A stretch of 64,000 nt of DNA, taken from Pseudomonadales bacterium (GTDB lineage Bacteria > Pseudomonadota > Gammaproteobacteria > Pseudomonadales > Azotimanducaceae). The position numbers and the translations under genes are program-made. How positions within the stretch are numbered: the first letter of the stretch is position 1; the number at the start of each line of letters is the position of its first letter. Below the pieces are notes generated by a model, which was not told where the DNA came from, did no database searches, and saw only the letters and a program-made list of their open reading frames with translations. Below, one piece after another: positions 35,832 through 45,909 of the stretch. The stretch covers positions 1-64,000 of the forward strand of contig WTGV01000068.1 of assembly GCA_011525295.1 (NCBI GenBank), given 5' to 3'.

Positions 35832-35854
35832 GGGATATTGATGAGGAATTCGCG

Positions 35855-36175
35855 CTAGGTGTTTTTTTCGCCACCGCGACAGGGTGGAGACTCTGGAACG
35901 GATCCGAACCTTTTCTCCCAGTCTTGACTGGTGTAGAGGTGGAGCGAAAGCGCATGTATCGGTCCCGCGAGCTCTTCCTGCAAGATCTCGTTAATCATAC
36001 GATGTCGTTGAATCAATCGAAGCCCTTCAAACTTGTCACTGATCATGACAACTTTAAAGTGAGTTTCGGAACCCGTTGGTACATTGTGTTTCCCACTTTC
36101 ATTAACGACTTCTAAGTGTGTGGGATCACAAACTGCTAACTTCGCTTCCAAAACTTCTTGGACGGAGATGGTCAT
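35855..36175 (-). CDS. BolA-family protein
   Basis: The product shows the BolA fold pattern: VQEVLEAKLAVCDPTHLEVVNES, THFKVVMISDKFEGLRLIQRHRMI and LAGPIHALSLHLYT, with the helix-turn-helix-like centre and a conserved His in QRHR. BolA proteins work with monothiol glutaredoxins in iron-sulfur trafficking and also affect cell morphology. It has 106 residues and overlaps the PP2C gene by four bases. Whether it is BolA or an IbaG-like relative is not certain. Confidence 0.87.
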   Translation of the reverse strand: MTISVQEVLEAKLAVCDPTHLEVVNESGKHNVPTGSETHFKVVMISDKFEGLRLIQRHRMINEILQEELAGPIHALSLHLYTSQDWEKRFGSVPESPPCRGGEKNT

Positions 36176-36888
36176 ATTTTTGCTACCACTGTCGTTATGT
36201 TGTCAGTGCTGCCGTGTTTATCAGCGGTTTCCACGAGCATGGATGCAAGGAACCGGAGGTTGTGAGAATGCGCGTCCATGACTTCTTGAATTTCGGGGTG
36301 AGGGACGAAATCTGAGATGCCATCACTACAGAGCATCAAACAGTCTCCTGGTTGAAGTTCTGCATTTGTGATCTCGGGTTCTACGGTTTGTTGTGGACCA
36401 ACGGAACGAGTAACCAGATTGCGCATAGGAGCTACTCGGGCTTCTTCTGCCGTCATCTCCCCACGATCAACTTTTTGCTGTACTAACGAATGATCTTTTG
36501 TTACTTGTCTGAGTTCTTTTTTACGAAATAGGTAACCTCGAGAATCGCCAACATGGCAAAACGTCGCAAGCAATTCGTCTACGATACAGTATACAATCGT
36601 GGTACCCATACCCGCAAAATCGGAATAGGTCTGCCCACGATCGAAGACCATAGAGTTGGCATGAATTACAGCTTCAATCAAGTCTTCGGGTTGTAAACTC
36701 CGGCTGTCGTTGATGTTGGCTAGTGTGCTGGAGACTTCGTCAATTGCGATACGCGCGGCGACATGGCCAGCACTAGTTCCGCCCATTCCGTCGGCAACCG
36801 CGAGAAATCCAAATTCTGGTCGGATGCTAAACACATCCTCATTTCGACTTCGGACTCGTCCTACCCATGTCTTACCTCTAGATTCCAC
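36172..36888 (-). CDS. PP2C-family serine/threonine phosphatase
   Basis: This is a metal-dependent protein phosphatase of the Stp/PrpC type. Visible motifs are GRVRSRNEDVF, LAVADGMGGTSAG, FCHVGDSRGYLFR, TKDHSLVQQ and LMLCSDGISDFV, which together supply the Asp residues of the binuclear metal site. The 238 residues form a lone catalytic domain. No partner kinase gene is adjacent. It precedes and overlaps bolA. Confidence 0.92.
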   Translation of the reverse strand: MESRGKTWVGRVRSRNEDVFSIRPEFGFLAVADGMGGTSAGHVAARIAIDEVSSTLANINDSRSLQPEDLIEAVIHANSMVFDRGQTYSDFAGMGTTIVYCIVDELLATFCHVGDSRGYLFRKKELRQVTKDHSLVQQKVDRGEMTAEEARVAPMRNLVTRSVGPQQTVEPEITNAELQPGDCLMLCSDGISDFVPHPEIQEVMDAHSHNLRFLASMLVETADKHGSTDNITTVVAKI

Positions 36889-37074
36889 GAATTTCCATAT
36901 CCATGTACATTGCTAGTGTTTAATGATGTCGTGCGAAAAATTCGTGCTATTGACTGAGAAATTGTCCTTGATACTACTCGGTTGAGGTCGGTACATAAAG
37001 GTTGTGGAAACCGCGATTTCTGGGTCCGATGTGTACACTGTATGGTAGTAAGCCAAATTTATGGGTGCAATTTT

Positions 37075-37860
37075 ATGTTGACGGTGTTATCACCTTCCAA
37101 AAATCTAGATTTCAAGACAAAACTAACGACGCGCAAACGCTCCGAACCAACATTTAACGATCGAACTACGGAGCTTATTTCTCAATTACAACAATTGAGT
37201 GCTGGCAATATAGCAAAGTTGATGAATATCAGCGACGATTTAGCAGATTTGAACTATGAACGCTATCAGAATTGGACTGTACCCAACGGAAAACGCCGAC
37301 CTGCGATTCTGTCCTTTCGGGGGGATGTATATTTGGGACTGGGTGCCGAGACCTTCGGAGAACGAGATCTCACCGCCGCGCAACGACGGCTCAGAATTCT
37401 CTCTGGTCTATATGGAGTATTGCGACCGCTAGACGCCATTCAACCGTATCGACTGGAAATGGGAACCGATCTAACAAATAGCCATGGAACTGACTTGTAT
37501 GCGTATTGGAACGACGAAATCGCTGATTCGTTGAACTCGGAATTAGCAAACCATCGATCACCAGTACTTGTAAACGCAGCTTCCAATGAATATTTAAGCG
37601 ATGACCTAGTTCGCAAAATCAATTATCGAGTCGTGCACTGTAAATTCCTTGAACGACATCGCGAAGACTATCGATTTATGAGTTATTTTGGGAAACGCGC
37701 TCGAGGTCTGTTAGCTCGATTTGTTGTGCTAAATCGAGTGGATAATCCAAATCGCTTGCGTGAGTTTAAAGCCGAGGGTTACTACTATTCACGCGAGCGT
37801 TCGACGCGGGATAGCTTTGTCTTCCTGCGCGACCAACGACCTGAACCAAACACCGGATAA
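37075..37860 (+). CDS. yaaA: YaaA-family peroxide stress protein
   Basis: The family start is MLTVLSPSKNLDF, so I place the start at ATG 37075 rather than the upstream in-frame codon at 36982. Further signatures are LMNISDDLADLNYERYQNW, RPAILSFRGDVYLGL, LRILSGLYGVLRPLD and MGTDL. YaaA limits iron-driven DNA damage under hydrogen peroxide stress in Escherichia coli and binds DNA. The 261-residue length is normal. The DUF1244 gene follows after six bases. Confidence 0.93.
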   Translation: MLTVLSPSKNLDFKTKLTTRKRSEPTFNDRTTELISQLQQLSAGNIAKLMNISDDLADLNYERYQNWTVPNGKRRPAILSFRGDVYLGLGAETFGERDLTAAQRRLRILSGLYGVLRPLDAIQPYRLEMGTDLTNSHGTDLYAYWNDEIADSLNSELANHRSPVLVNAASNEYLSDDLVRKINYRVVHCKFLERHREDYRFMSYFGKRARGLLARFVVLNRVDNPNRLREFKAEGYYYSRERSTRDSFVFLRDQRPEPNTG

Positions 37861-37866
37861 CAACTG

Positions 37867-38169
37867 ATGGAACAAAGAAGTACTTCTCGTGATCACATCG
37901 AAGCTGCAGTTTTTCGCAGGCTGGTCTCACACTTACGCGCACGGTCCGATGTGCAGAACATCGACTTAATGAATCTCGCAGGGTTTTGCCGCAATTGTCT
38001 GTCCAAGTGGTACGTTTCCGCAAGTGCCGACGCAGGTGAAGCGGTCCAATACGAGGAAGCCCGCGAACTGATATATGGGATGGGGTACGACGAATGGAAA
38101 GAACTGTATCAGACTGAGCCAACTGCCGAACAACTCGAAAAGTTTCGAGCGCAGGATTCATCGAACTAA
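37867..38169 (+). CDS. DUF1244-family protein
   Basis: The 100-residue product matches this family closely: IEAAVFRRLVSHLRARSDVQN, then DLMNLAGFCRNCLSKWY, and LIYGMGYDEWKELYQ. The CRNC pair suggests metal or redox chemistry, but no function is established. It is probably co-transcribed with yaaA. Confidence 0.88.
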   Translation: MEQRSTSRDHIEAAVFRRLVSHLRARSDVQNIDLMNLAGFCRNCLSKWYVSASADAGEAVQYEEARELIYGMGYDEWKELYQTEPTAEQLEKFRAQDSSN

Positions 38170-38252
38170 GTTTGCTTCTCGCGTCTCTAAAAGGTGAGCT
38201 TTAAAATTCACTCCTTGCCATATTTCTAGGTGACTTAACCCGAAACTGGACT

Positions 38253-39020
38253 ATGCCCGATCCTCAAATAGAACAAAACAACGTCCCCGAACAAAAGTCT
38301 AATCTCGCAACTCGAGTTCAGAGCATTAAGTGGGGGAGAGCACTGCTTAACTTTTGGCGAGAGTGGCGTGGCTTCTTTGTATTTATCGTGCTCATGTTGC
38401 TATTTCGTTCGGCCATTGCAGATTGGAACCATGTACCGTCAGGGAGCATGAACCCTGGGATTATTGCTGGGGATCGAGTTGTTGTCGACAAGATCGCGTA
38501 CGACATCCGCTGGCCCTTCACACTGAATCGCATCAGCCGATGGTCGCATCCCCAACGAGGAGACATCGTAACCTTCCCAAGTCCGGAGGACAACAAGACA
38601 CTTCTCATAAAACGAGTCATTGGAGTTGGGGGAGATAAGATCGAACTACACGATAATCGTCTCTTCATAAACAACGTACCGGCCGTCTACACCGTATTAG
38701 GCGATGAAGAAATTAAGAGATTGCACTTGATCCCAGACGATCGAGTAGTGTTCGCGCGGGAAGAAATATTGGGTCACAGTCGAGTTATTCAATGGCGTCG
38801 CAATCAGCGATCTCGAATCGCTGATTTTGGTCCTTTTACACTCGCGGAAGACGAATATTTTATGATGGGCGACAACCGTGATGACAGCAAAGATTCACGA
38901 GCTATCGGCGCTATCGAGAGAGACCGAGTCATTGGTCGCGCGCATACAATATCCTTTTCGTTCAACTTAGAGCGCTATTGGTTACCACGCTTACGACGAT
39001 TTTTCATATATCTTGAGTAA
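38253..39020 (+). CDS. lepB: Signal peptidase I
   Basis: LepB is a membrane-bound serine protease that removes signal peptides from secreted proteins. One N-terminal helix (FFVFIVLMLLFRSAIADW) is followed by the catalytic Ser in VPSGSMNPG (about residue 65), the Lys in LIKRVIGVGGD (about 119), and the C-terminal MMGDNRDDSKDSR box. It is 255 residues long. It stands alone here, not beside lepA or rnc. Confidence 0.94.
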   Translation: MPDPQIEQNNVPEQKSNLATRVQSIKWGRALLNFWREWRGFFVFIVLMLLFRSAIADWNHVPSGSMNPGIIAGDRVVVDKIAYDIRWPFTLNRISRWSHPQRGDIVTFPSPEDNKTLLIKRVIGVGGDKIELHDNRLFINNVPAVYTVLGDEEIKRLHLIPDDRVVFAREEILGHSRVIQWRRNQRSRIADFGPFTLAEDEYFMMGDNRDDSKDSRAIGAIERDRVIGRAHTISFSFNLERYWLPRLRRFFIYLE

Positions 39021-39141
39021 CGAATGTGTAACTTGATTCATCTTGGTAACTGTGTGCTTGAATACGTTCAAGCATCAAAACCAGTGGATGAAATCGCGTA
39101 AAATCAAACTGTACCTGTCCGCAATTATTTAAGGAATCGAT

Positions 39142-41298
39142 ATGAATAAAAAATTTCTCGCATCTTTGAGTTTGGTTCCGTTGATCTTCTTCGGAGTGTT
39201 TGGAACTCTCAGTTCATCTTCAGCGGACGAGTCAACCATCGGGACCATTGACATTGAAACCCGACCTGCACCATTAGAACCTGATAGACCTCATGAAAGG
39301 GTTACTAAACAGATAGTAGATCACGTAAAACTCAATCACTTTTCTCGGCAGAAACCACTCAATGATGAGGTGTCTGAAATCTTATTCGAACGATTCTTGG
39401 AGCGACTTGATCCAGACAAGAAATATTTTCTGAAGTCTGATATCAGAGAATTCGAACCTCATAAAACCCGGTTTGATGATTATTTGAAGAGCGGAAAACT
39501 AGATGCTGCATTTGAGATTTTTAACCGAATTCAGACGCGTCAATTCGATCGGTTCACTTGGGTTCTGAAGCGGTTAAAAAGAGGTATTGACTCCTTCGAC
39601 CTAGAGACGGATGATGTCCTGCGTCTAGATAGAGATGAAGAAGGGACGTGGTTGGCGAACAAGTCAGAAGCGAACAAGCTGTGGGAAAAGTACTTAGTCG
39701 ACGACATTATTAGATCGACATTGCGCGATCCTGAGGAAGACCCAATCGAATTCTTGACTAAAACTTACACACAAGCGCTCAGTAGAGAAGTACAGACCGT
39801 ATCCGAAGACGCCTACTCAGCATACATGAATTCTTTTTCGACATATTACGATCCTCACACTGAATACTTAAATCCGAGAGCGTCGGATAATTTCGATATT
39901 TCAATGTCTTTGTCTCTGTTCGGGATCGGAGCGATATTGGAGCAGGGACAACGTGACGGATACATCGTAATTAGTGAATTGATCAAAGGATGTCCAGCTG
40001 AGAAGACCGAGAATGTAGAAGAAGGTGATCGCATCGTAGGCGTTGGACAACGCAAAGATGCTCCGATAATCGATATCGTAGGAAAACGCCTCGATCAAGT
40101 TGTTACATTGATTAGAGGTCCGAAGGATTCTACTGTATATTTAGAACTACTGAGTTCTGAAGACACCGGAAGCGAACAAAAATTTGTATCTATCGTACGG
40201 GATGAGTGTAAGATAGAGTCGAGTGCCGCCACAAAGAAAATCGTCGAGCTCGGTCCTGATCCAATCACTGGTGAGATGCGAAAGGTCGGAGTCATCGACT
40301 TGCCGTCAATGTACGTCGACTTTGATGCAAAGAACCGGAATGAGCCAAATTATAAAAGCGCGACCAGAGATGTTGAGCGGTTAATCAGAGAATTGAAAAG
40401 AGAAGGTATCGTTGGGTTGATCATTGATCTACGCCAAAACGGTGGCGGTTCGCTGGAAGAAGCTAACACGTTAACAGGCTTGTTTATCAAGTTTGGTCCA
40501 ACGGTGCAAGTTAAAAATGCCCGCGGTCAAGTGGGCAGATTACGGGATGACGATACTAAAGTCGCTTGGAGTGGGCCATTGGCAGTTCTTGTCGATAGGA
40601 GATCAGCATCGGCGTCAGAGATATTCGCCGGGGCTATTCAAGACTATGGTCGCGGGATTATTTTGGGAAATCGTACTTTTGGTAAAGGTACTGTACAAAC
40701 TTTGCAAGACCTTTCTCACGGGAAGTTGAAGATCACGCAGTCCAAGTTCTATCGAGTGTCGGGCCATAGTACTCAAAACAAGGGCGTAGTCCCAGACATA
40801 GAGTATCCAGAGCTTATCGATCCAACAAACATTGGCGAGAGTAATTACGAAGAAGCATTGAAGTACGACATTATTGACCCAATCAGCAAAACGCACGATC
40901 CTTTAATTGGGACGTTATTACCCAGACTAACTGAATTACATCGGGAACGAATCGCCGATAATCTGGAATTTCTTTTCTACGACGCTTTGGAAGAACGTAT
41001 CAAGCAGGATCGGAACCGAGACACGCGATCACTCAATTTTGAAAATCGAGAAAAGGAACGCGAACAATACGAAGATTGGCGATTGAGTATGGAAAACGAA
41101 CTTCTAATTGCAGATGGATATGAACCGGTTGAAACAATGCGCGAATTACGAAAAAAGCGTGAGTCAATCATCAAGGAAGAAGAAGAGAATAACGTGCCTG
41201 ATGCCTTGCTGGTCGAGTCGGCGAAGATTATCATGGACCTTCTCGAATTAAAAGAAGAAGTTGCCGCTTCCAACGAAACGGAAACCACCGGCATCTAA
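39142..41298 (+). CDS. prc: Tail-specific (C-terminal processing) protease Prc
   Basis: Prc is a periplasmic S41 protease. It has a signal peptide ([21 protein letters not shown]), an N-terminal helical region ([19 protein letters not shown]), a PDZ domain ([18 protein letters not shown]), and the catalytic core with Ser near residue 490 in [12 protein letters not shown] and Lys near 515 in [11 protein letters not shown]-terminal helical extension is rich in charged residues. AAGGA precedes the ATG. It cleaves non-polar C-termini, for example during processing of penicillin-binding protein 3 and turnover of cell-wall hydrolases in E. coli. Confidence 0.95.
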   Translation: MNKKFLASLSLVPLIFFGVFGTLSSSSADESTIGTIDIETRPAPLEPDRPHERVTKQIVDHVKLNHFSRQKPLNDEVSEILFERFLERLDPDKKYFLKSDIREFEPHKTRFDDYLKSGKLDAAFEIFNRIQTRQFDRFTWVLKRLKRGIDSFDLETDDVLRLDRDEEGTWLANKSEANKLWEKYLVDDIIRSTLRDPEEDPIEFLTKTYTQALSREVQTVSEDAYSAYMNSFSTYYDPHTEYLNPRASDNFDISMSLSLFGIGAILEQGQRDGYIVISELIKGCPAEKTENVEEGDRIVGVGQRKDAPIIDIVGKRLDQVVTLIRGPKDSTVYLELLSSEDTGSEQKFVSIVRDECKIESSAATKKIVELGPDPITGEMRKVGVIDLPSMYVDFDAKNRNEPNYKSATRDVERLIRELKREGIVGLIIDLRQNGGGSLEEANTLTGLFIKFGPTVQVKNARGQVGRLRDDDTKVAWSGPLAVLVDRRSASASEIFAGAIQDYGRGIILGNRTFGKGTVQTLQDLSHGKLKITQSKFYRVSGHSTQNKGVVPDIEYPELIDPTNIGESNYEEALKYDIIDPISKTHDPLIGTLLPRLTELHRERIADNLEFLFYDALEERIKQDRNRDTRSLNFENREKEREQYEDWRLSMENELLIADGYEPVETMRELRKKRESIIKEEEENNVPDALLVESAKIIMDLLELKEEVAASNETETTGI

Positions 41299-41981
41299 TT
41301 TCTCTGCATCCAGTTGATAACCGTGGTTGTGATTGGCAACCGCGAGATGTCGGGAACACGCGCATTTGGTTTAGGATAACCTACAACTAGAAGGAGGAAA
41401 GGCTTTTCTCGTGCAGGTCGGTCCAAAATCTCATTGAGAAAGCCCATGGGACTCGGAGTATGCGTCAACGTTGCGAGTCCGGCATGATGCAAAGCTGCGA
41501 TTAGGAAACCACATGCAAGTCCCACTGACTCTGGCATATAGTAGTTTTTGACTTTGTTACCTTGGTCATCCATTCCAAATCGTTCCAAAAACACAACAAT
41601 TAACACGGGTGCTTCAGTCAGAAATGGTTTGTTCTCGTCAGTTCCCAATGGAGCAAGAGCTGCCAGCCATTCCGCGGTTGCTCGGTGCTCATAAAACTCA
41701 CGTTCCTCGGCTTCCGCACCTTCACGAATTTCTTGTTTGGTTTCCGGGTCGCGGACCACTACGAACCTCCATGGTTGGCGATTCGCCCCACTTGGCGCGC
41801 TAACGGCTGTTTTCAGTGCGTTTTCGATGACCTCATCTGGTACGTGGCGACGTTCAAAGTCTCGGACTGTGCGACGATTCGATAGCTCATGCAATAACTC
41901 GCGTGAGCGTTGGATCATCTCATGCTCTTCATACTCTTGGAAGATTAACTTCTTAGTTTTGAATATGCCGTAGTCCCGCAT
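41295..41981 (-). CDS. Nitroreductase-family flavoprotein, iodotyrosine deiodinase-like
   Basis: This 228-residue protein matches the iodotyrosine deiodinase branch of the nitroreductase superfamily. [21 protein letters not shown] binds FMN phosphate, [16 protein letters not shown] follows, then a lid with EEREFYEH and NKPFL like the substrate-clamping Glu, Tyr and Lys. It continues with [19 protein letters not shown] and [11 protein letters not shown], and LLLVVGYP. It may dehalogenate halophenols or act on another aromatic. It converges with prc, overlapping by four bases. Confidence 0.85.
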   Translation of the reverse strand: MRDYGIFKTKKLIFQEYEEHEMIQRSRELLHELSNRRTVRDFERRHVPDEVIENALKTAVSAPSGANRQPWRFVVVRDPETKQEIREGAEAEEREFYEHRATAEWLAALAPLGTDENKPFLTEAPVLIVVFLERFGMDDQGNKVKNYYMPESVGLACGFLIAALHHAGLATLTHTPSPMGFLNEILDRPAREKPFLLLVVGYPKPNARVPDISRLPITTTVINWMQRN

Positions 41982-42014
41982 ACACCCGAGTCATTGAATT
42001 TCGCGTGGTCGAGG

Positions 42015-45000
42015 CTATCGAAGCCGATAGTTTAGCGACAGTTTGATACGTCGCCCCTTCGGATTATGAGTCATCCCGTCATATGCGAACTCGACATTCG
42101 CGAAGGGTGGTGGCTCATCAGTCAAATTCAAAATCGAAAACGCGACATTTAACCCAAAACGTTCAAGATACCATTGGGCGGTTAAATCTAGGGTAGTAAA
42201 TCCGCCGACTTCGAAATCACCTACGGGTACCCCACCATAGCCATCGTGAGACGCATCGTCCGAGTAAGATGAAATGTGGTTGAGGTAGGTAGTTATGCTC
42301 TTTGTGTTCCACGAGTAAGTAAGGAACATTTGTGTTTTCCATTGAGGTATTGGCACAAGCAATGGGTTACCAAAGTTCAATTTCCCAGCCGCATCAACAC
42401 TAGGACGAATGATTTGTTCGGCGAACTGAAGCGGTTTCAGGTCGTAGCTTAACGTGTATGTTCCACTGAAGCCTGCTCTAAGTTGTCCGTCGTGAAATGG
42501 TCCCGCCGCAGTGACGTACCAATCAAAACCGGAAGTTTCGACACCAGGCCAATTCACAAGTGGAACCTCAACTCTAGTAATGGATCTAGCATCACATGGG
42601 TTGCTAAGCGTGTCGGATCGACCACTAGCGCAATAGATAAACTCCTGGACGAAGCTTCTAGTACTTGGATCTGCATAGAGTTCATCCACATCGTCATGGG
42701 GGATGCTACCGATGACATCTTTAAAGTCATACGACCAGTAGTCGAGGGTAACCTGGATTCCATTTGCTAGCGACGCGATCAAGCCGACGTTAAATGTGTT
42801 CGCGCGTTCCGGATCTAGTGATTCATCTCCGTAGAGATCCACGGGGATCCAAGCCCCGACTTGGCTAACGTAATTGGTAACGGTCAACGGAACACCTTCA
42901 AGCAAGTCGTCAACGGATGGAGTCCTAAACGTTGTTTGTAGCGTCGTGCGAAGTGTCAACGTGTCGCTTACTTCCCAGCGAACCGCAATCTTAGGGTCAA
43001 GGCTACTCGCTTCCTCGTACTGTTCGAAGTTTAAAGCAAACTGTGCATTGATCTGTTCGCTGACTAGGTATGCAAATTCCCCAAATATACGATGAACCTG
43101 CTGCTCACTGTCGTATGGGTTGTAGGCGTTAATAAAAGTGAAAGCTCCAAAATTCCCGGTTAGGCATGATTGGTCGCCCAATACGGGACAAGGATTTAAA
43201 TCCAAGTTTCCATGTTCATTCGGTTCGCCTTCCGCCGTGAAAGATCTGAATTGATATCCTGCGGCGTAACTGAGCTTATCGGAAATTAAGTCTCCGCTGA
43301 TAGTAGCATCTAGAACCAGAAGTGAGGTGCTATTATCGATGTCTGAGACACTATTCATCCAATTGATCAGTTCCGGTGCATTAGCTTGCGACGGGTCATA
43401 TGCGGGATTCTGTCGATCAAAGAAATCTGCACCTGGTAACGCAGAGTGCGACATTGCACTACTAAACGGATTCAAATATAGACACCCGTCGGTACCTGGC
43501 GCTTTATCGGTGTTGGCTATCCGCATACCAGGACCTAAGGATGGGTCCGCTACAACACCGACACCGCAGTTTGGTCCGCCGTACCCACGAAAAGCCAAGA
43601 ACAAACGTTCTGTCAGGATAGCTGGGATCGGTACGTTGCCTTGAGCGCCGGAGAGCGCAAATGCCAATTCGTAAAACGTGGTTTTACCCTCTGGGATGTC
43701 AAGACTGCCTTCGAGGGCACCCGCGAATCGCCAAGTTGTTGCCACTCGTTCTGCTGTACGCTCCGTGTATCCATTCCCAAAAGGTCGTCCCCGAAAATAC
43801 CAATTCTCGCCGCTTTGGCACTCTTGACGAAAGTTTGCGCTGTAATCTTCGTCAGCACAGAATGCTAATCTGTTGGGGTGGTTGGGACCGATCTCCAACA
43901 CTCCTCGATGTAGCAATGGAAATGGTGGGTGCGACGGCTGAGTTTGCCATTGAGGCATGACGGAGTGCGACCAGAGTGCTTCCAAATGATAACTGGAAGT
44001 GTCTCCAAAATCGCCGTTCAACTCCGCAAATACTTTTGTGAATTGAAGTTCTTCGATAATGTTGTCGAATGGTTGGTAATTGAAAATACAGTAGTAAGGA
44101 TCGACCGCAGGGTGTTCTGGGTACCCATTGAGTTGATTACAGTAGGGATCCACTTTGCCGCTCCATTGAACCGCTCGCAATGCGTCTATCACCTCGGCGC
44201 GAGGTGTTGTAGCAGTATCTATACCTGTCGGAAACCAGAAGTATCCTGGACTACCGACACTGGACCAGGCTGCGCGCCAGGGATCAACCAACGGACGCAA
44301 CGCCCAATCTCGATCCTCGGCTTCTAATTCACCCCGTCGTTCATGCTCGAACGAAATCGCGAAGTCTCCCATATCACCGAGAGATCCGCCGTAAATCGCG
44401 TTAACGATCATGTCGCTTGCGCTATCGAAACTGTCGATCGAGACTGATGTCTCAAATCCAGTGAAAGATCGACGAGTAACGAAGTTTGCAATACCGCCAA
44501 TTGCGTCCGAACCGTATATCGCGCTGGCACCTTCTTTGAGAATTTCAACACGTCCAATTGCAACACTAGGAAGTACGCTTAGGTCTACAAACCGTCCCCC
44601 AACTAACCTTGCAGGTAAATAAGTTTGACGTTTACCGTTGAACAGAACCAACGTCCGAGAAGCGCCTAAGCCGCGCAGGTTTACATTAGAGACTGATTCC
44701 GGTACTGCTGCCGGCAAGCTGGAGTTATACCAGCCGGATCGCTCCCCAGCGACGCCGTTACTTCCACCGAGGTTTTTTATGAGGTCTACGACAAGTGGAG
44801 CTCCCTGACTTTCGTACGTGGTGCGGTCGACAATGGTGACTGCGTGAGAAGCATCAATTGGTGTCCCTCGTATCACAGAGCCTACTACCAACACTTCTTC
44901 CAAATCGTCATCTTCTGTAGCTTGGTCTTCGGTTTGTGCTCCAAGAGTAAGGCAACCGATGATAACTGTTACAAAGACCGAGTACTTAATACTTCGACCC

Positions 45001-45023
45001 ATGTCAAAGATACAGTTCAACAT
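42015..45023 (-). CDS. TonB-dependent outer-membrane receptor
   Basis: The product has a signal peptide and then a region with EEVLVVGSVIRGTPIDAS, the usual start of marine TonB receptors. The plug domain (LVVDLIKNLGG, VNLRGLGASRTLVLFNGKR, EILKEGASAIYGSDAIGG) covers about residues 50-180. A large beta barrel follows, ending in NPKGRRIKLSLNYRL. The 1002-residue length suits receptors for complex ligands; the ligand cannot be named, and no degradative enzymes lie next to it. GAGG lies eight bases before ATG 45023. The barrel holds Cys pairs (PYCNQLNG, YYCIFN). Confidence 0.93.
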   Translation of the reverse strand: MLNCIFDMGRSIKYSVFVTVIIGCLTLGAQTEDQATEDDDLEEVLVVGSVIRGTPIDASHAVTIVDRTTYESQGAPLVVDLIKNLGGSNGVAGERSGWYNSSLPAAVPESVSNVNLRGLGASRTLVLFNGKRQTYLPARLVGGRFVDLSVLPSVAIGRVEILKEGASAIYGSDAIGGIANFVTRRSFTGFETSVSIDSFDSASDMIVNAIYGGSLGDMGDFAISFEHERRGELEAEDRDWALRPLVDPWRAAWSSVGSPGYFWFPTGIDTATTPRAEVIDALRAVQWSGKVDPYCNQLNGYPEHPAVDPYYCIFNYQPFDNIIEELQFTKVFAELNGDFGDTSSYHLEALWSHSVMPQWQTQPSHPPFPLLHRGVLEIGPNHPNRLAFCADEDYSANFRQECQSGENWYFRGRPFGNGYTERTAERVATTWRFAGALEGSLDIPEGKTTFYELAFALSGAQGNVPIPAILTERLFLAFRGYGGPNCGVGVVADPSLGPGMRIANTDKAPGTDGCLYLNPFSSAMSHSALPGADFFDRQNPAYDPSQANAPELINWMNSVSDIDNSTSLLVLDATISGDLISDKLSYAAGYQFRSFTAEGEPNEHGNLDLNPCPVLGDQSCLTGNFGAFTFINAYNPYDSEQQVHRIFGEFAYLVSEQINAQFALNFEQYEEASSLDPKIAVRWEVSDTLTLRTTLQTTFRTPSVDDLLEGVPLTVTNYVSQVGAWIPVDLYGDESLDPERANTFNVGLIASLANGIQVTLDYWSYDFKDVIGSIPHDDVDELYADPSTRSFVQEFIYCASGRSDTLSNPCDARSITRVEVPLVNWPGVETSGFDWYVTAAGPFHDGQLRAGFSGTYTLSYDLKPLQFAEQIIRPSVDAAGKLNFGNPLLVPIPQWKTQMFLTYSWNTKSITTYLNHISSYSDDASHDGYGGVPVGDFEVGGFTTLDLTAQWYLERFGLNVAFSILNLTDEPPPFANVEFAYDGMTHNPKGRRIKLSLNYRLR

Positions 45024-45418
45024 ACTTTAAACCTCAATTGCGGTGAAACCTCTATTTTAGCAAAAGACTTGGAAGCCATTTGCGTGGACCAGAAGGCAGT
45101 CACGGGTCCATTACAGTACAAAGACTAGACTGTTCCGAAAGCAGTTATCTCGTAGACGCGACGAGCTTTAGATATAGATACTGACCATCACGTCAATTCT
45201 CGACCACTTGATACTCGTGAGCGCTTTGGTCAATCTTTTGTGAAATGCGTCTTGGAACTGCTGGAACTTTAATCTCAGTTGCTCTCGCATTACGTATGGT
45301 CGAAGTGCTACTGTCTGATCTTGCTCTCCTTGATGTCCGATTAGGAGATGATTGACTGGAGCGATCGCCGGATTGTCCTACTTAAAATCGAATCCACGAA
45401 ATTCAGTAGGAACGATCA
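45024..45418. other. Intergenic region holding a thrS remnant
   Basis: This region of about 395 bases lies upstream of the TonB receptor gene and of the small rightward membrane-protein gene. Its middle part is a degenerate copy of the thrS 3' end, described separately. The rest holds no gene I can support. No riboswitch was recognised upstream of the receptor. Confidence 0.5.
45193..45353 (-). pseudogene. thrS: Decayed duplicate of the thrS 3' end
   Basis: Translated on the minus strand this reads LLIGHQGEQDQTVALRPY, then MREQLRLKFQQFQDAFHK, matching LLIVGNQEEQDQTVTLRRY and REQMTLPFQHFQDSI of the intact ThrRS. A one-base deletion then shifts the frame, and the other frame continues KIDQSAHEYQVVEN and stop, matching TIDQRAPEFRVVES and stop. 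The nucleotide alignment also shows long shared runs. About 50 C-terminal codons are preserved without the rest of the gene. It lies 557 bases beyond the thrS stop, on the same strand, past one small opposing ORF. It is a fragment from partial duplication, gene replacement or element insertion. Confidence 0.85.
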
Positions 45419-45796
45419 GTGAAAAAAGTAGGTCGGCAAACGGCTCGCCTTGCAGGTATGCTCGCCATAGTTCATGCGGTCATTACACTGATTTTGAATT
45501 TCAGTGACCTTTCAGATTGGATGACAATCTATAAATTCTTAGGAGTCGCTACAGCGTCCACGGCTATCATTTTGCTCGCTTCGATTGCCGCAAAATCAGA
45601 AAGCTGGGTTTACCCCATTCTCATTATCGTATGCTCCATCATAGGAATGCAGTTAGGAGATTTGCCTACTCGTTGGTTTCTATTCGTAAGTCTAGTAGGT
45701 GGGATTTTGTTGACACCCGACCGATCCGGGCAAACGTCAGATGAAGCGAAAAAAATACCGACCGGTAAGCACAAAGTCCAAGCGAGGTTTTGGTAG
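45419..45796 (+). CDS. Small hypothetical membrane protein, 125 aa
   Basis: GTG 45419 has TAGGA about eight bases upstream. The product has a basic N-terminus and three or four hydrophobic helices (LAGMLAIVHAVITLIL, FLGVATASTAIILLASIAA, YPILIIVCSIIGMQLG, WFLFVSLVGGILL), then a basic tail. I do not recognise a family. It lies between the thrS remnant and intact thrS, on the opposite strand, so it may belong to whatever event separated them. Confidence 0.55.
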   Translation: MKKVGRQTARLAGMLAIVHAVITLILNFSDLSDWMTIYKFLGVATASTAIILLASIAAKSESWVYPILIIVCSIIGMQLGDLPTRWFLFVSLVGGILLTPDRSGQTSDEAKKIPTGKHKVQARFW

Positions 45797-45909
45797 GTTG
45801 TGCGGAGCTAATTGTGCGTACCTGCCTGAGCAACCAAAACCTTAAACTTGGCCTCGATATTACTCACCCTATCTGTGCTGGTGGCAGATTTGAGCTAGCG
45901 AACCCTGCG

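Noticed and set aside
43327-44622. Several plus-strand ORFs within the TonB receptor gene
   Set aside because: The opposite strand encodes a clear receptor; these are antisense shadows.
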